Below are positions 1 through 8,171 of a DNA stretch of 64,000 bases, piece by piece; positions within the stretch are counted from its first letter, which is position 1; each line of letters starts with the position of its first letter. Origin of the DNA: Sporosarcina sp. Te-1. GTDB lineage: Bacteria > Bacillota > Bacilli > Bacillales_A > Planococcaceae. A program made the translations under genes and the position numbers. Where the stretch lies: positions 2,811,501 to 2,875,500 of the forward strand of contig NZ_CP071798.1 of NCBI RefSeq assembly GCF_017498505.1, in the 5' to 3' direction. Under the pieces are notes generated by a model. It was not told the origin of the DNA. It saw only the letters and a list, made by a program, of their open reading frames with translations, and made no database searches.

Positions 1-265
1 GCAACCGCTTATGTACAATCCCGGCCTCTGCAAAAAGCTTATCAATATCCGAACCCAGAGAGGCTCCCGTATAAACATTCACTTTGAACGATTCCGTTTC
101 TGCCCGTTTGACTAGTGCCATGGGTACCGCTTTGGCATCCCCTGCCCGTGTAAATCCACTGAGCCCCAACGTCATCCCATCCGAAATCCATGACGCCGCC
201 TCTTCGGGAGATACGACCAGTTCTTTTAATCCATCAATCCGAATCCGATCCATTTGCTGCCCCAT
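1..265 (-). CDS. Acetyl-CoA hydrolase / succinate CoA-transferase family protein, N-terminal fragment
   Basis: Partial gene running off the left edge; only about 88 N-terminal residues are present. The family moves CoA between short acyl groups (acetyl-CoA/succinate or propionyl-CoA) or hydrolyses acetyl-CoA in the cytoplasm. The visible stretch contains VVSPEEAASWISDGMTLGLS followed by GFTRAGDAKAVPMAL, typical of the N-terminal domain of this family. I chose the ATG at 265, which has AAAGGGG about 9 bases upstream; an in-frame ATG at 253 is possible but too far from it. The LytTR regulator just upstream on the same strand may control it. The substrate cannot be decided from this fragment. 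Confidence 0.72.
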   Translation of the reverse strand, partial: MGQQMDRIRIDGLKELVVSPEEAASWISDGMTLGLSGFTRAGDAKAVPMALVKRAETESFKVNVYTGASLGSDIDKLFAEAGIVHKRL

Positions 266-480
266 ACCGCCTTGCCCCTTTTCGTAACTTTTCGATAATC
301 GTAAATCTATCGTACCGCAACCGCTTTCACGATAGGGGAATGAGGTGTATTTAAGAGAATATAAAGACGAATCGGAACAAATGTAGGGTCAAGCAGAAGA
401 ATACTGTTTCAAGCAGTTGGTATAGTTTCCTCGGCAATGATTACCCATAGGAAACACTGCCAAGGAAAGACAGTCCGCAT

Positions 481-1125
481 TTAAAAACCGAGCATTTTCC
501 GGAAATAGCTGGAATACGATTGACTGACCGGAATTTTTGCCCCATTTGCCATTCCAAGGACAAATGTAGAATGGGTATCCGGATAGATCTCCTTGATGTG
601 GTGTACGTTCACAATAAACGAGCGGTGGCAGCGGACAAACAAATCACGCGGCAAACTAAACTCGAAGTTTTGAAGGGAGTTTTTATGGGTGCCTGTCAGC
701 TGGTCGGCAATCACATACGTTTTACGATCCTTCACTTCGATGTAATGAACACCAGCAAACGGAACAGGGACCCATCCATCTTGCGTTCGGATCGTGACGA
801 CCGACTTCCCTTCTGTAAATGCCGGATAGATGGCAACCACGCACCCTGCAAGCCGTCCTTCCTGATGGAACGGAACTGCCATCCCTTGATAAGGAACCCC
901 GAAGACATCCCGTTGAATATAATCGGATACCCGCTGGTCCTCATGAAGCGCCTTAAACGCAATCGTACCTTCTTTAACTGGATCGCCCGGTTTTATTTTC
1001 AAATCGACTCGCTTACTCGGCCGGTAATAGACATATTCCTTTGTGTTCGCCACAACGAGGGAAATCTCGTCTGCGAATAATTCTCCCACAATATCGAGCA
1101 GGGCAGAATGATGCAATGTTTCCAT
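481..1125 (-). CDS. LytTR-family DNA-binding regulator with N-terminal sensor-like domain
   Basis: A 214-residue predicted transcription regulator. Residues ~110-214 form a LytTR DNA-binding domain: IEVKDRKTYVI, then LPRDLFVRCHRSFIVNVHHI and the final SQSYSSYFRKMLGF. The N-terminal ~100 residues look like a small PAS/GAF-type sensor rather than a receiver domain, with no phospho-acceptor Asp motif, so it is probably ligand-responsive and not phosphorylated. The longer frame begins at 1158, but the ATG at 1125 has AAAGGAGTT 8 bases upstream and is preferred. It lies upstream of, and co-directional with, the CoA-transferase-like gene, which is a plausible target (inference). Confidence 0.75.
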   Translation of the reverse strand: METLHHSALLDIVGELFADEISLVVANTKEYVYYRPSKRVDLKIKPGDPVKEGTIAFKALHEDQRVSDYIQRDVFGVPYQGMAVPFHQEGRLAGCVVAIYPAFTEGKSVVTIRTQDGWVPVPFAGVHYIEVKDRKTYVIADQLTGTHKNSLQNFEFSLPRDLFVRCHRSFIVNVHHIKEIYPDTHSTFVLGMANGAKIPVSQSYSSYFRKMLGF

Positions 1126-1173
1126 ATGGATAACTCCTTTTCCTGTTAACCTATACAAACAGTATAAATTCGC

Positions 1174-1203
1174 TTGTCAAAGAATCAAGCTCTCACTTAT
1201 AAT
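1174..1203 (+). promoter_or_regulatory. Predicted sigma-A promoter of the CBS-domain gene
   Basis: TTGTCA at 1174-1179 and a perfect TATAAT at 1198-1203, spaced by 18 bases, about 60 bases upstream of the CbpA-like start. Confidence 0.6.
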
Positions 1204-1260
1204 AAAGTTTAATCAATATTTTGATTTAACAGAAATGACTGTAGACGAGGGGGAATCACG

Positions 1261-1890
1261 ATGCATATCCGAGACCTGACGCTGGAACGTTTAGCGGTGG
1301 CAACTGTTTCAATTGAAGAAACCGTGAAAAATGCATTAGACAAAATTAATGAGACGGGGTACCGCTGCATACCGGTTGTAGATCGACAGGATGCCTACAA
1401 AGGAATGCTATACAAGGTAGACTTGATCGAATTTCTGTACGAGGAGAAAGGGGATGAGCAATCACCGATCGATTCTCTCGTCCAGCATTCAGATATTTAT
1501 ATTACAGAAGATGAGTCCTTCTTGAATGCTCTTCTCCAAATCAAAGCATTGCCGTTCATCAGCGTCGTAAAAGACGGGAAGCTATTTGGCATTTTAACAC
1601 ACAACAAAGTTGAAAGCGTACTGGAAGACGCATTTGGACTGAAAACAGGCGGCATCAACATCACCCTCGCATCGACTGAGGCAAAAGGGATGATTAATCG
1701 TCTGACGAAAACCCTTCGTGACGATAATATCGAGGGATTACTGACACTCGATAACGGTTCCGCCCTGGCACGCCGCGTTGTCATCACATTGGAAGATACA
1801 CGAAGTGATGAGGAAGTTGAGAAGCTTCGTGAAAAGCTAGAAAAGAACGGTTTCCGTATTTTACAAGTTTCCAGATTGAATAAAAAATAA
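1261..1890 (+). CDS. cbpA: CBS-domain protein, probable cyclic-di-AMP-binding CbpA
   Basis: A 209-residue cytosolic protein. Residues 1-~130 hold a tandem CBS pair (starting HIRDLTLERLAVATVSIEET and ending GKLFGILTHNKVESVLED). Residues ~135-205 form an ACT-like fold (GGINITLASTEAKGMINRL through LEKNGFRILQV). This CBS+ACT arrangement and length fit the CbpA family, known in Listeria and relatives as a c-di-AMP receptor. The ATG follows GGGGGAATCACG. It has its own promoter and is convergent with the next gene across a shared terminator. The ligand is inferred from family membership, not from visible binding residues. Confidence 0.75.
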   Translation: MHIRDLTLERLAVATVSIEETVKNALDKINETGYRCIPVVDRQDAYKGMLYKVDLIEFLYEEKGDEQSPIDSLVQHSDIYITEDESFLNALLQIKALPFISVVKDGKLFGILTHNKVESVLEDAFGLKTGGINITLASTEAKGMINRLTKTLRDDNIEGLLTLDNGSALARRVVITLEDTRSDEEVEKLREKLEKNGFRILQVSRLNKK

Positions 1891-1898
1891 GCATAGAA

Positions 1899-1932
1899 AA
1901 GCGCCATCCTAATTTTAATTGGAATGGCGCTT
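1899..1932. terminator. Bidirectional terminator
   Basis: Stem AAGCGCCAT / ATGGCGCTT with an AT-rich loop, between two convergent genes. It has A and T runs on its flanks, so it can serve both strands. Confidence 0.8.
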
Positions 1933-1964
1933 CTTTGTCTATTTCTTCTGGTCTTCCAAATCGC

Positions 1965-3227
1965 TTATGCAGCCAATTCCGATTCGGGTTTTGGAACAAG
2001 ATAAAGAATTGTCCCCCCGATGATGAACAAGATGACCAAGCTAAATACACCGTATGCCGAACTGCCTGTCAATTGGGCCGTGACGCCGAGCAATAAGGGA
2101 CCCATAACAGACGCAAATTTACCGAAAATGTTATAGAACCCAAAAAATTCGTTTGCTTTTTCCTTTGGCACAAGTTGCGCATAATAAGAACGGCTCAATG
2201 CCTGAATACCGCCTTGTGACGAAGCAACCAACATGGCAAGAATCCAGAAGTCGAGCGTCGTTTCAAGGAAAAAGGCGTATACACAGACCCCGATGTAAAC
2301 AAAGATGCCAACATAGAGCATCCGTTTCACGGAAAATTTCTTAGCGAGCCGTCCATACAAAATAGCAAATGGGGCCGCAACGACTTGTGTAACAAACAAT
2401 ATGATTAACAGACTTGTAGCATCAATACCTAAGTCCGTCCCATAGGCAGTCGACATCGAGATGATGGTGCCTACCCCGTCGATATAAAAAAAGTAAGCAA
2501 GCAAAAACAAGAAGACCGTCCGATACTTTCGAATCTCTTTGAACGTTAGGCCCAATCGGCGAAAACTCCCCGCGAGCAATCGCGGCTCCCGTTCAATGCC
2601 GTACTGCTGCACGACATGTTTGAGCATCGGAATCGTAAAGCTGAACCACCAGATGCCTGTGATGATAAAGGCAATCCGGCTCGCCATAGACGTGTCGATC
2701 GGCAACACACCTTGTTGCGCCAATAGAATAACAGCGATACTGATGATGAACGGAATAGTACTCCCGATATAGCCCAGCCCAAATCCTCTAGCTGAAACAT
2801 CATCCATTTTATCTTCCGTCGTTACATCCACAAGAAACGCATCGTAGAAAATATTAGCCCCATGAAAGCCCACGGCGGTTATCGTATACAAGACGAGTAA
2901 AGCGAACCAATTATCTCCAGGAACGAACGCCAATGAAATGGTGGAAAGCGATCCTAATAAGAAAAAAGCGAAGAAAAATTTCTTTTTTAACCCTTGGTAA
3001 TCTGCAATCGTTCCAAGTATCGGGCCGATCATGGCCAGGATGAACGTGGCAATCGCCACCGTGTAGCCCAAATAGGCCGTCGAATGGGCCAGGCTCACTC
3101 CTGCATCCGTTGCCACCGCTTTGTAGTACAAAGGAAAAACCGCAGTCGTAATGATGATGGAATATGCCGAGTTAGCCCAATCATAGTACATCCAGCTCTT
3201 TTCCGTTTTCGTATATTTCTTTTTCAC
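1965..3227 (-). CDS. MFS transporter of the Atg22-like (UMF1) family
   Basis: A 420-residue integral membrane protein with about 12 hydrophobic segments. The start (SWMYYDWANSAYSIIITTAV) and the segment GFHGANIFYDAFLVDVT are hallmarks of the Atg22-like/UMF1 branch of the major facilitator superfamily. In fungi the family exports vacuolar amino acids; bacterial members have no firm substrate. The start is GTG at 3227, preceded by AAGGGGGAG at 6 bases. It is convergent with the CbpA-like gene and appears monocistronic. Confidence 0.78.
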   Translation of the reverse strand: MKKKYTKTEKSWMYYDWANSAYSIIITTAVFPLYYKAVATDAGVSLAHSTAYLGYTVAIATFILAMIGPILGTIADYQGLKKKFFFAFFLLGSLSTISLAFVPGDNWFALLVLYTITAVGFHGANIFYDAFLVDVTTEDKMDDVSARGFGLGYIGSTIPFIISIAVILLAQQGVLPIDTSMASRIAFIITGIWWFSFTIPMLKHVVQQYGIEREPRLLAGSFRRLGLTFKEIRKYRTVFLFLLAYFFYIDGVGTIISMSTAYGTDLGIDATSLLIILFVTQVVAAPFAILYGRLAKKFSVKRMLYVGIFVYIGVCVYAFFLETTLDFWILAMLVASSQGGIQALSRSYYAQLVPKEKANEFFGFYNIFGKFASVMGPLLLGVTAQLTGSSAYGVFSLVILFIIGGTILYLVPKPESELAA

Positions 3228-3488
3228 AATGCTCCCCCTTCCCTCCTACTATCAGTTTACAATCAAACCGCCTAGAACAGTAGAAAAAACTAATTTTTCA
3301 TTTGTAAAGATTCCGTCAACCTTTTACGGGACTGCAAGTAGATTACGGGATGGTTAGATGGTATAATCAGTTAAACTCTTAATAAGAAAAAGGTCATTAT
3401 GATTTAATTAAAATTACTTATCGTCTTCGTTATATAGTTCCAAAGAATCAATCTCGTTGTCAGCCACCAACGGAAAGGAATAGAAGCC

Positions 3489-5915
3489 ATGATTATAGAG
3501 GAATTAAAGAAGCATCCGTCTATTTATCTTCTCGTCAATCAAAAATTTTGCATATCCATGGCAGACCGGGACGGCATCCTTCTCCATGTAAATGAAAATT
3601 TTTGTGAGCTCACCCAATATGGTGCTTCTGAATTGATTGGGAAAGATTTTGGTTTTTTGAACCCTGACTATGATAAAGACATGTTCTTTGCCGAGATGAA
3701 CGAAGCTTTTCAGAACAACCAATACTGGCATCACAAAATTAGAAGTAAGGCCAAGGACGGTTCCCCCTATTGGGTAGAGGCGATCATCTCCCCCGTTTAC
3801 AATGAGCAAGGAGAATTTGACGGGTTTATTTCCGTAGATACAGACGTGACGGCATCGGAGCTGACGAGCAAACAATATATTGATATAGTTGAAAATCTAC
3901 GGAATATCGAAAATGCCCTCGATCATTCTTCCGTCGTTGCCATTACCGATCCAAAGGGTGTCATTACGTATGTGAACGAGAAGTTTTGCGAGCTCTCACA
4001 ATACGCGGCGACTGAACTGATTGGCAAAACACACCGTGTCGTCAACTCAGGGTACCATCCGAAAAGTTTCTTCCGAGAGATGTGGAAAACAATCGGAAAC
4101 GGAAACGTTTGGCAAGGAGATATTCAAAATCGGGCGAAGGACGGTTCACTCTACTGGGTAGCAACTACTATCGTTCCCTTCCTAGACAAAGAAGGGAAAC
4201 CGATTCAATATGTTGCGATCCGCCATGATATCACTGGGCGAAAACAAGCGGAGACGTCGCTTGAAATCGCATTGCGCCATGATTTCAGACAAACTGTAAA
4301 AAACTTGCAAAACGCCATTTTTAAATATAAATCGGATGACACCGGGTCCATCCAATTCACATTAGTGGAAGGAAAGACGGCAGAAAAATTAGGGATTACA
4401 GCTGCTTCTCTAAACAACGGGAAACTCAATGAGGAATACAGGCCGGAAGATCTTAACCGACTCGCCCCGTTTTTCCACCAAGCACTCGCTGGCGAGACGG
4501 TCCAATTCGAGCTTACCTATTCATCCATGACCTTTCTCGTTTACCTCTCCCCCATCTTCAGGGAGGGGCAAGTAGACGAAGTTGTCGGTACAGCCATCGA
4601 CATTACGGAACGAATGGAAGCAAAGAGGGTCATTGAACATATGGCCTATTACGATTACTTGACCGGGTTGCCAAATCGGCGGCTGCTGCAGGAAAAAGTG
4701 ACGGATTGGATCCAAGTGGATGACGCCCCATTCGCTTTGCTCTTCATGGACTTGGATCGGTTTAAAACGATCAATGATACGATGGGACACCATGTTGGGG
4801 ACGAATTATTGAAAGCAGTTGGCGAAAGATTATCCCTCTCCGTCCGGGAAGATGATTTTGTCGCCCGGCTGAGCGGAGATGAATTCGTCGTACTCGTCCG
4901 TTCAAGGGATCGTTCCGACGTTCAGGCTGTTGCCGAACGGATTGTGGAAGACCTGTCTTATCCGTACCGTTTGGGACAGCACGAAGTCTTCGTAGCGCCA
5001 AGCATCGGGATTAATTTCTACCCGGCGGACGCCACGGATTATAACACCCTTATGAGAAACGCGGATTCCGCGATGTACTTGGCAAAAGAATCCGGCCGGG
5101 GCACCTATCAATTTTTCACCAAACAATTGCATGACGAATTAGTAGAGCAGACTATGGTGGAGATGGAATTACGGCAAGCCTTGCAGCGCAATCAATTATC
5201 TCTCGTCTATCAACCACAATTCGATTTAAAAACGGGTAAGATGAAAGGAATGGAAGCCCTGCTCCGCTGGTATCATCCGATACGCGGATTTATCTCTCCC
5301 GCTTATCTCATACCGATTGCGGAGGACACGGGATTAATACTGCCTATCGGCCAATGGGTGCTGAAAACCGCATGCCAAGACGCAAAAGAATGGCAACGAC
5401 AAGGCTTACCACCCATGCGGATCAGCGTCAACGTATCCATTCGGCAATTCCGTCAACCCTCCTTCGTTTCAGATGTGAAAGCCATTTTGGAGGAAACCGG
5501 CCTTGAACCACAATATTTGAACTTGGAAATTACCGAAAGCATCATGTCTGATGTCCACCATTGCAAGCTGATTTTGCAAGAACTGCGCGGCCTGGGGGTC
5601 AACGCAAGCATCGACGACTTCGGAACAGGCTACTCATCCTTGATCTACTTAAGTAAATTTCCACTCACCCACTTAAAAATAGATCAAGCCTTCATTAGCG
5701 AACTGGACGAAAATAATACTATGATTGTCAAAGCTATTATTGACCTTGCCAGAAACCTGAATTTAAAAGTCGTCGCAGAAGGCGTCGAGACCGAAGATCA
5801 AGCACGGTTCCTCAACCAGCTTCATTGCGACGAAGTGCAAGGCTACCTTTATGCAAAACCCCTTTCCAAAGCTGATTTCACCCTCTTGTTGGAAGAACAA
5901 AAAAATGAGACGTGA
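3489..5915 (+). CDS. Multi-PAS GGDEF-EAL protein (cyclic-di-GMP turnover)
   Basis: An 808-residue protein with no membrane segment. Two clear PAS domains (residues ~15-125 and ~137-258, each ending in a DxT motif) are followed by a weaker third PAS (~260-375), GGDEF (~385-545) and EAL (~560-800). The EAL half keeps its catalytic signatures: MEALLRW (E589), ITES, IDDFGTGYSSL and VAEGVET, so phosphodiesterase activity is likely. The cyclase signature reads SGDEF (462-466), a first-position change that some active cyclases tolerate. The start ATG follows AAAGGAA. The gene stands alone and ends in a strong terminator, followed by a long tandem-repeat field. Confidence 0.88.
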   Translation: MIIEELKKHPSIYLLVNQKFCISMADRDGILLHVNENFCELTQYGASELIGKDFGFLNPDYDKDMFFAEMNEAFQNNQYWHHKIRSKAKDGSPYWVEAIISPVYNEQGEFDGFISVDTDVTASELTSKQYIDIVENLRNIENALDHSSVVAITDPKGVITYVNEKFCELSQYAATELIGKTHRVVNSGYHPKSFFREMWKTIGNGNVWQGDIQNRAKDGSLYWVATTIVPFLDKEGKPIQYVAIRHDITGRKQAETSLEIALRHDFRQTVKNLQNAIFKYKSDDTGSIQFTLVEGKTAEKLGITAASLNNGKLNEEYRPEDLNRLAPFFHQALAGETVQFELTYSSMTFLVYLSPIFREGQVDEVVGTAIDITERMEAKRVIEHMAYYDYLTGLPNRRLLQEKVTDWIQVDDAPFALLFMDLDRFKTINDTMGHHVGDELLKAVGERLSLSVREDDFVARLSGDEFVVLVRSRDRSDVQAVAERIVEDLSYPYRLGQHEVFVAPSIGINFYPADATDYNTLMRNADSAMYLAKESGRGTYQFFTKQLHDELVEQTMVEMELRQALQRNQLSLVYQPQFDLKTGKMKGMEALLRWYHPIRGFISPAYLIPIAEDTGLILPIGQWVLKTACQDAKEWQRQGLPPMRISVNVSIRQFRQPSFVSDVKAILEETGLEPQYLNLEITESIMSDVHHCKLILQELRGLGVNASIDDFGTGYSSLIYLSKFPLTHLKIDQAFISELDENNTMIVKAIIDLARNLNLKVVAEGVETEDQARFLNQLHCDEVQGYLYAKPLSKADFTLLLEEQKNET

Positions 5916-5949
5916 GCCGCGCCCTGTAACAGAGGGGCGGCTTTTTTTG
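5915..5949 (+). terminator. Terminator after GGDEF-EAL gene
   Basis: Stem AGCCGCGCCC / GGGGCGGCT (one bulge) followed by seven T, directly after the stop codon. Confidence 0.8.
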
Positions 5950-5992
5950 TAGATTTGGCGGCTCGGCGGTTGGACCAAGCGGGGCTGAGGCA

Positions 5993-6362
5993 GTTACGAG
6001 CGATGTGGAAGGAGATACGAGCGATGCGAGAGCAAATATGAGCGGTTCGCGGAATGATATGAGAGTTTTGGAAGCTGATACGAGCGGTTTGCCGAATGAT
6101 ATGAGAGATTCGGAGCAATACGAGCGGTTTGCCGAATGATATGAGAGATTCGGAGCAGATACGAGCGGTTCGCGGAATGATATGAGAGATTCGGAAGCAG
6201 ATACGAGCGGCTTGCCGAATGATATGAGAGATTCGGAAGCAGATACGAGCGGTTCGGGAATGATATGAGAGGAAAGCAGATACGAGCGGGACACTGGGCG
6301 ATATGAGCGGTTCCGAAGCTGATGGGAGCGGGACACAGGATGATACGAGCGATTCAAACAAG
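5993..6362. repeat. 21-bp tandem repeat array (18 degenerate units)
   Basis: Units begin near 5993, 6014, 6035, 6056, 6077, 6098, 6117, 6138, 6158, 6179, 6200, 6221, 6242, 6262, 6279, 6300, 6321 and 6342. Of 17 intervals, 13 are exactly 21 bases. The unit consensus is about GATAYGAGMGRTTCSGAANCA. Two sub-types alternate in the middle (GATACGAGCGGTT and GATATGAGAGATT), giving a 42-base higher-order repeat. Because 21 is divisible by three, long spurious frames open on the minus strand. The array starts about 45 bases after the terminator of the GGDEF-EAL gene. No function is known to me. Confidence 0.9.
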
Positions 6363-6530
6363 ATAGTCGATCAGCTATGCAACATGCTTGGATTGTCCTT
6401 GTTATGAACGGTGGACGAAGGTGGCGGATTCGCGGAAGGCCAACAAGTCGTTGAACACTCCATTTCGCGCTGAATGCTTTTGACAATCTATGGTTGGTTT
6501 CATGGGGAATACTTGATTTGAGAAATGAGT

Positions 6531-6593
6531 TTATGCGCAGGACTCGAGTCGTTATGCGCGGAGACAGGCACTTTATGGGCAGGTCAAAATACG
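6531..6593. repeat. Short 21-bp periodic repeat (3 units)
   Basis: Cores TTATGCGCAG, TTATGCGCGG and TTATGGGCAG begin at 6531, 6552 and 6573, exactly 21 bases apart, with unrelated sequence between. The period matches the larger array about 170 bases upstream but the core differs. The intervening sequence (6363-6530) shows nothing recognisable. Confidence 0.55.
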
Positions 6594-6740
6594 AGCATTT
6601 AGCAGGGGGTATCCATGATAAACACGAGCAGTCCCAGGACTGTAACAGCACTTTCATTAACAGCAATACAACTCAACCAGCATGATGGAGCACCCCTCAA
6701 CCCCAATTTAACTGAACCTTCCAATTTATCTTTTATTATA

Positions 6741-6770
6741 TAGTCAGATAGAATGTTTTTATGGTATAGT
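6741..6770 (+). promoter_or_regulatory. Possible promoter of the NCS2 permease gene
   Basis: TAGTCA at 6741-6746 and TATAGT at 6765-6770 with an 18-base spacer, about 60 bases before the start codon. There is no room for a purine riboswitch in this leader and I see none. Confidence 0.4.
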
Positions 6771-6830
6771 AGCACCTAATTGATCGTTTCGTAACCTAGA
6801 GTAAGAGCCTTGGGGAGGTTGGTGTTATGA

Positions 6831-8132
6831 ATGAGGTCTAGTCAAACCATTACGTTGTTGGCCGGGTTCCAATGGTTGTTTTTCATGTTTGCGAATACGG
6901 TGGTCATCCCAATCTCGGTGGGCAGTGCATTTGATTTGGAGCAGGTGGAAATTGTGTCGGCGATTCAACGGTCGTTCATTTTAACCGGGCTTGCTTGTGT
7001 GCTGCAAGGTTTGATTGGCCATCGGCTGCCGCTCATGGAAGGACAGTCGGGGCTTTGGTGGGGTGTGATCTTAAGTTTGGCGGCAACCGCGGATGCACTT
7101 GGGATGGATTTGGCGACTGTCGGCGGCAGTATTGCAGTGGGCGCCATGATATCGGGTGCGCTCGTGTCGGTTTTCGGTCTGTTGGGCGTCGGAGAACTGT
7201 TGAAGAAATGGTTTACGCCTGCCGTCATGTTTGTTTTTCTTTTATTGCTGGCCAATCAATTGATATCCATTTTTCTAAAAGGGATGGTCGGTTTGAATGA
7301 AGGGACTGCCATCGATTTGAAGATGGCCGGCTTTTCCTTTCTGCTCGCTGCCTTCACTATTCTCATCCATGTAAAGGGCAAAGGTCTCTTTAGCCGCTTA
7401 AATCTTTTGATTGGCATGGTGCTCGGCTGGATTGCTTCCTCTCTACTATTTCCAGAGGAAGCGGTGGAAGCCATACATACAACACCATTCCTGCAGTGGT
7501 TTCCATGGGGAGAGCCAACATTGCAGTGGGGCATTGTCCTAACTGTCATTATGACCGGTTTGCTGAATACTACAAATACGGTCGCTACATTGAAAGAATC
7601 GGAGGATCTGTTTGGAAAAGTGACGACCCGCTATCAATATAAATTCTCTTTCTTTTTAACCGGCATTTTAACAACCTTATCCGGAATGCTTGGTCTTGTC
7701 CCCTTTGCACCCTACGCCTCTTCTCTCGGTTTTCTCCAGTCGACCGGCATTCGTGAACGTACTCCTTTTTTCCTGGGGGCCGCCTTGTTCGTTATACTTG
7801 GTCTTTCCCCTTCGTTGACAGCCTTTTTTTCAACCATACCGCACAGCGTCGGCAATACCGTCTTGTTTGTCGCTTATTTGCAATTATTCCGGTCTACGCT
7901 CCGTAATATCGAGGGACTTTCATTTGATCCGAAAACGGTGTATCGGGTCGCTTTGCCCGCACTCGTTGGCTTAGCCGTTATGACCTTCCCGACATCTGTG
8001 TTCTCCTCCTTGCCGGAACTCATCCAGCCACTGTTATCGAATGGTTTGCTGATGGGCATCATGACCGCTTTAATGATGGAACTCTTCTACTGGTTTGGCC
8101 CGCGGATCAGGCACTTGCCAGCCAGAAAATGA
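6831..8132 (+). CDS. NCS2-family nucleobase permease (uracil/xanthine type)
   Basis: A 433-residue membrane protein with about 12-14 hydrophobic segments. The start (TLLAGFQWLFFMFANTVVIP) and the conserved QSGLWWGVILSLAAT region match nucleobase:cation symporters of the NCS2 family, which import purines or pyrimidines; which base is not decidable here. GGGGAGG lies 12 bases before the ATG at 6831. A better-spaced ATG at 6827 opens only a four-codon frame (MNEV, then TAG), so initiation may be inefficient or coupled. The gene ends about 40 bases before the Tet(M)-like gene and may be co-transcribed with it. Confidence 0.82.
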   Translation: MRSSQTITLLAGFQWLFFMFANTVVIPISVGSAFDLEQVEIVSAIQRSFILTGLACVLQGLIGHRLPLMEGQSGLWWGVILSLAATADALGMDLATVGGSIAVGAMISGALVSVFGLLGVGELLKKWFTPAVMFVFLLLLANQLISIFLKGMVGLNEGTAIDLKMAGFSFLLAAFTILIHVKGKGLFSRLNLLIGMVLGWIASSLLFPEEAVEAIHTTPFLQWFPWGEPTLQWGIVLTVIMTGLLNTTNTVATLKESEDLFGKVTTRYQYKFSFFLTGILTTLSGMLGLVPFAPYASSLGFLQSTGIRERTPFFLGAALFVILGLSPSLTAFFSTIPHSVGNTVLFVAYLQLFRSTLRNIEGLSFDPKTVYRVALPALVGLAVMTFPTSVFSSLPELIQPLLSNGLLMGIMTALMMELFYWFGPRIRHLPARK

Positions 8133-8171
8133 GTTATAATGGTGGGAAGCTGAAACAACGAGGTGTACACG

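Noticed and set aside
520-1080. 186-codon frame antisense to the LytTR gene
   Set aside because: It mirrors a convincing gene on the other strand and has no ribosome-binding site or recognisable domain.
5993-6362. CRISPR array
   Set aside because: Units are contiguous and degenerate, with no identical 25-40 base repeats separated by unique spacers, and no cas gene is in the window.
5849-6666. Two long minus-strand frames with repeated ISH/RTARIC or SYR-type peptides
   Set aside because: They exist only because the 21-base repeat period is divisible by three. There is no ribosome-binding site, and copies with 17-, 19- or 20-base spacing shift frame.
6771-6830. Purine riboswitch before the NCS2 permease
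   Set aside because: The leader is only about 60 bases and contains no three-way-junction pattern or terminator.
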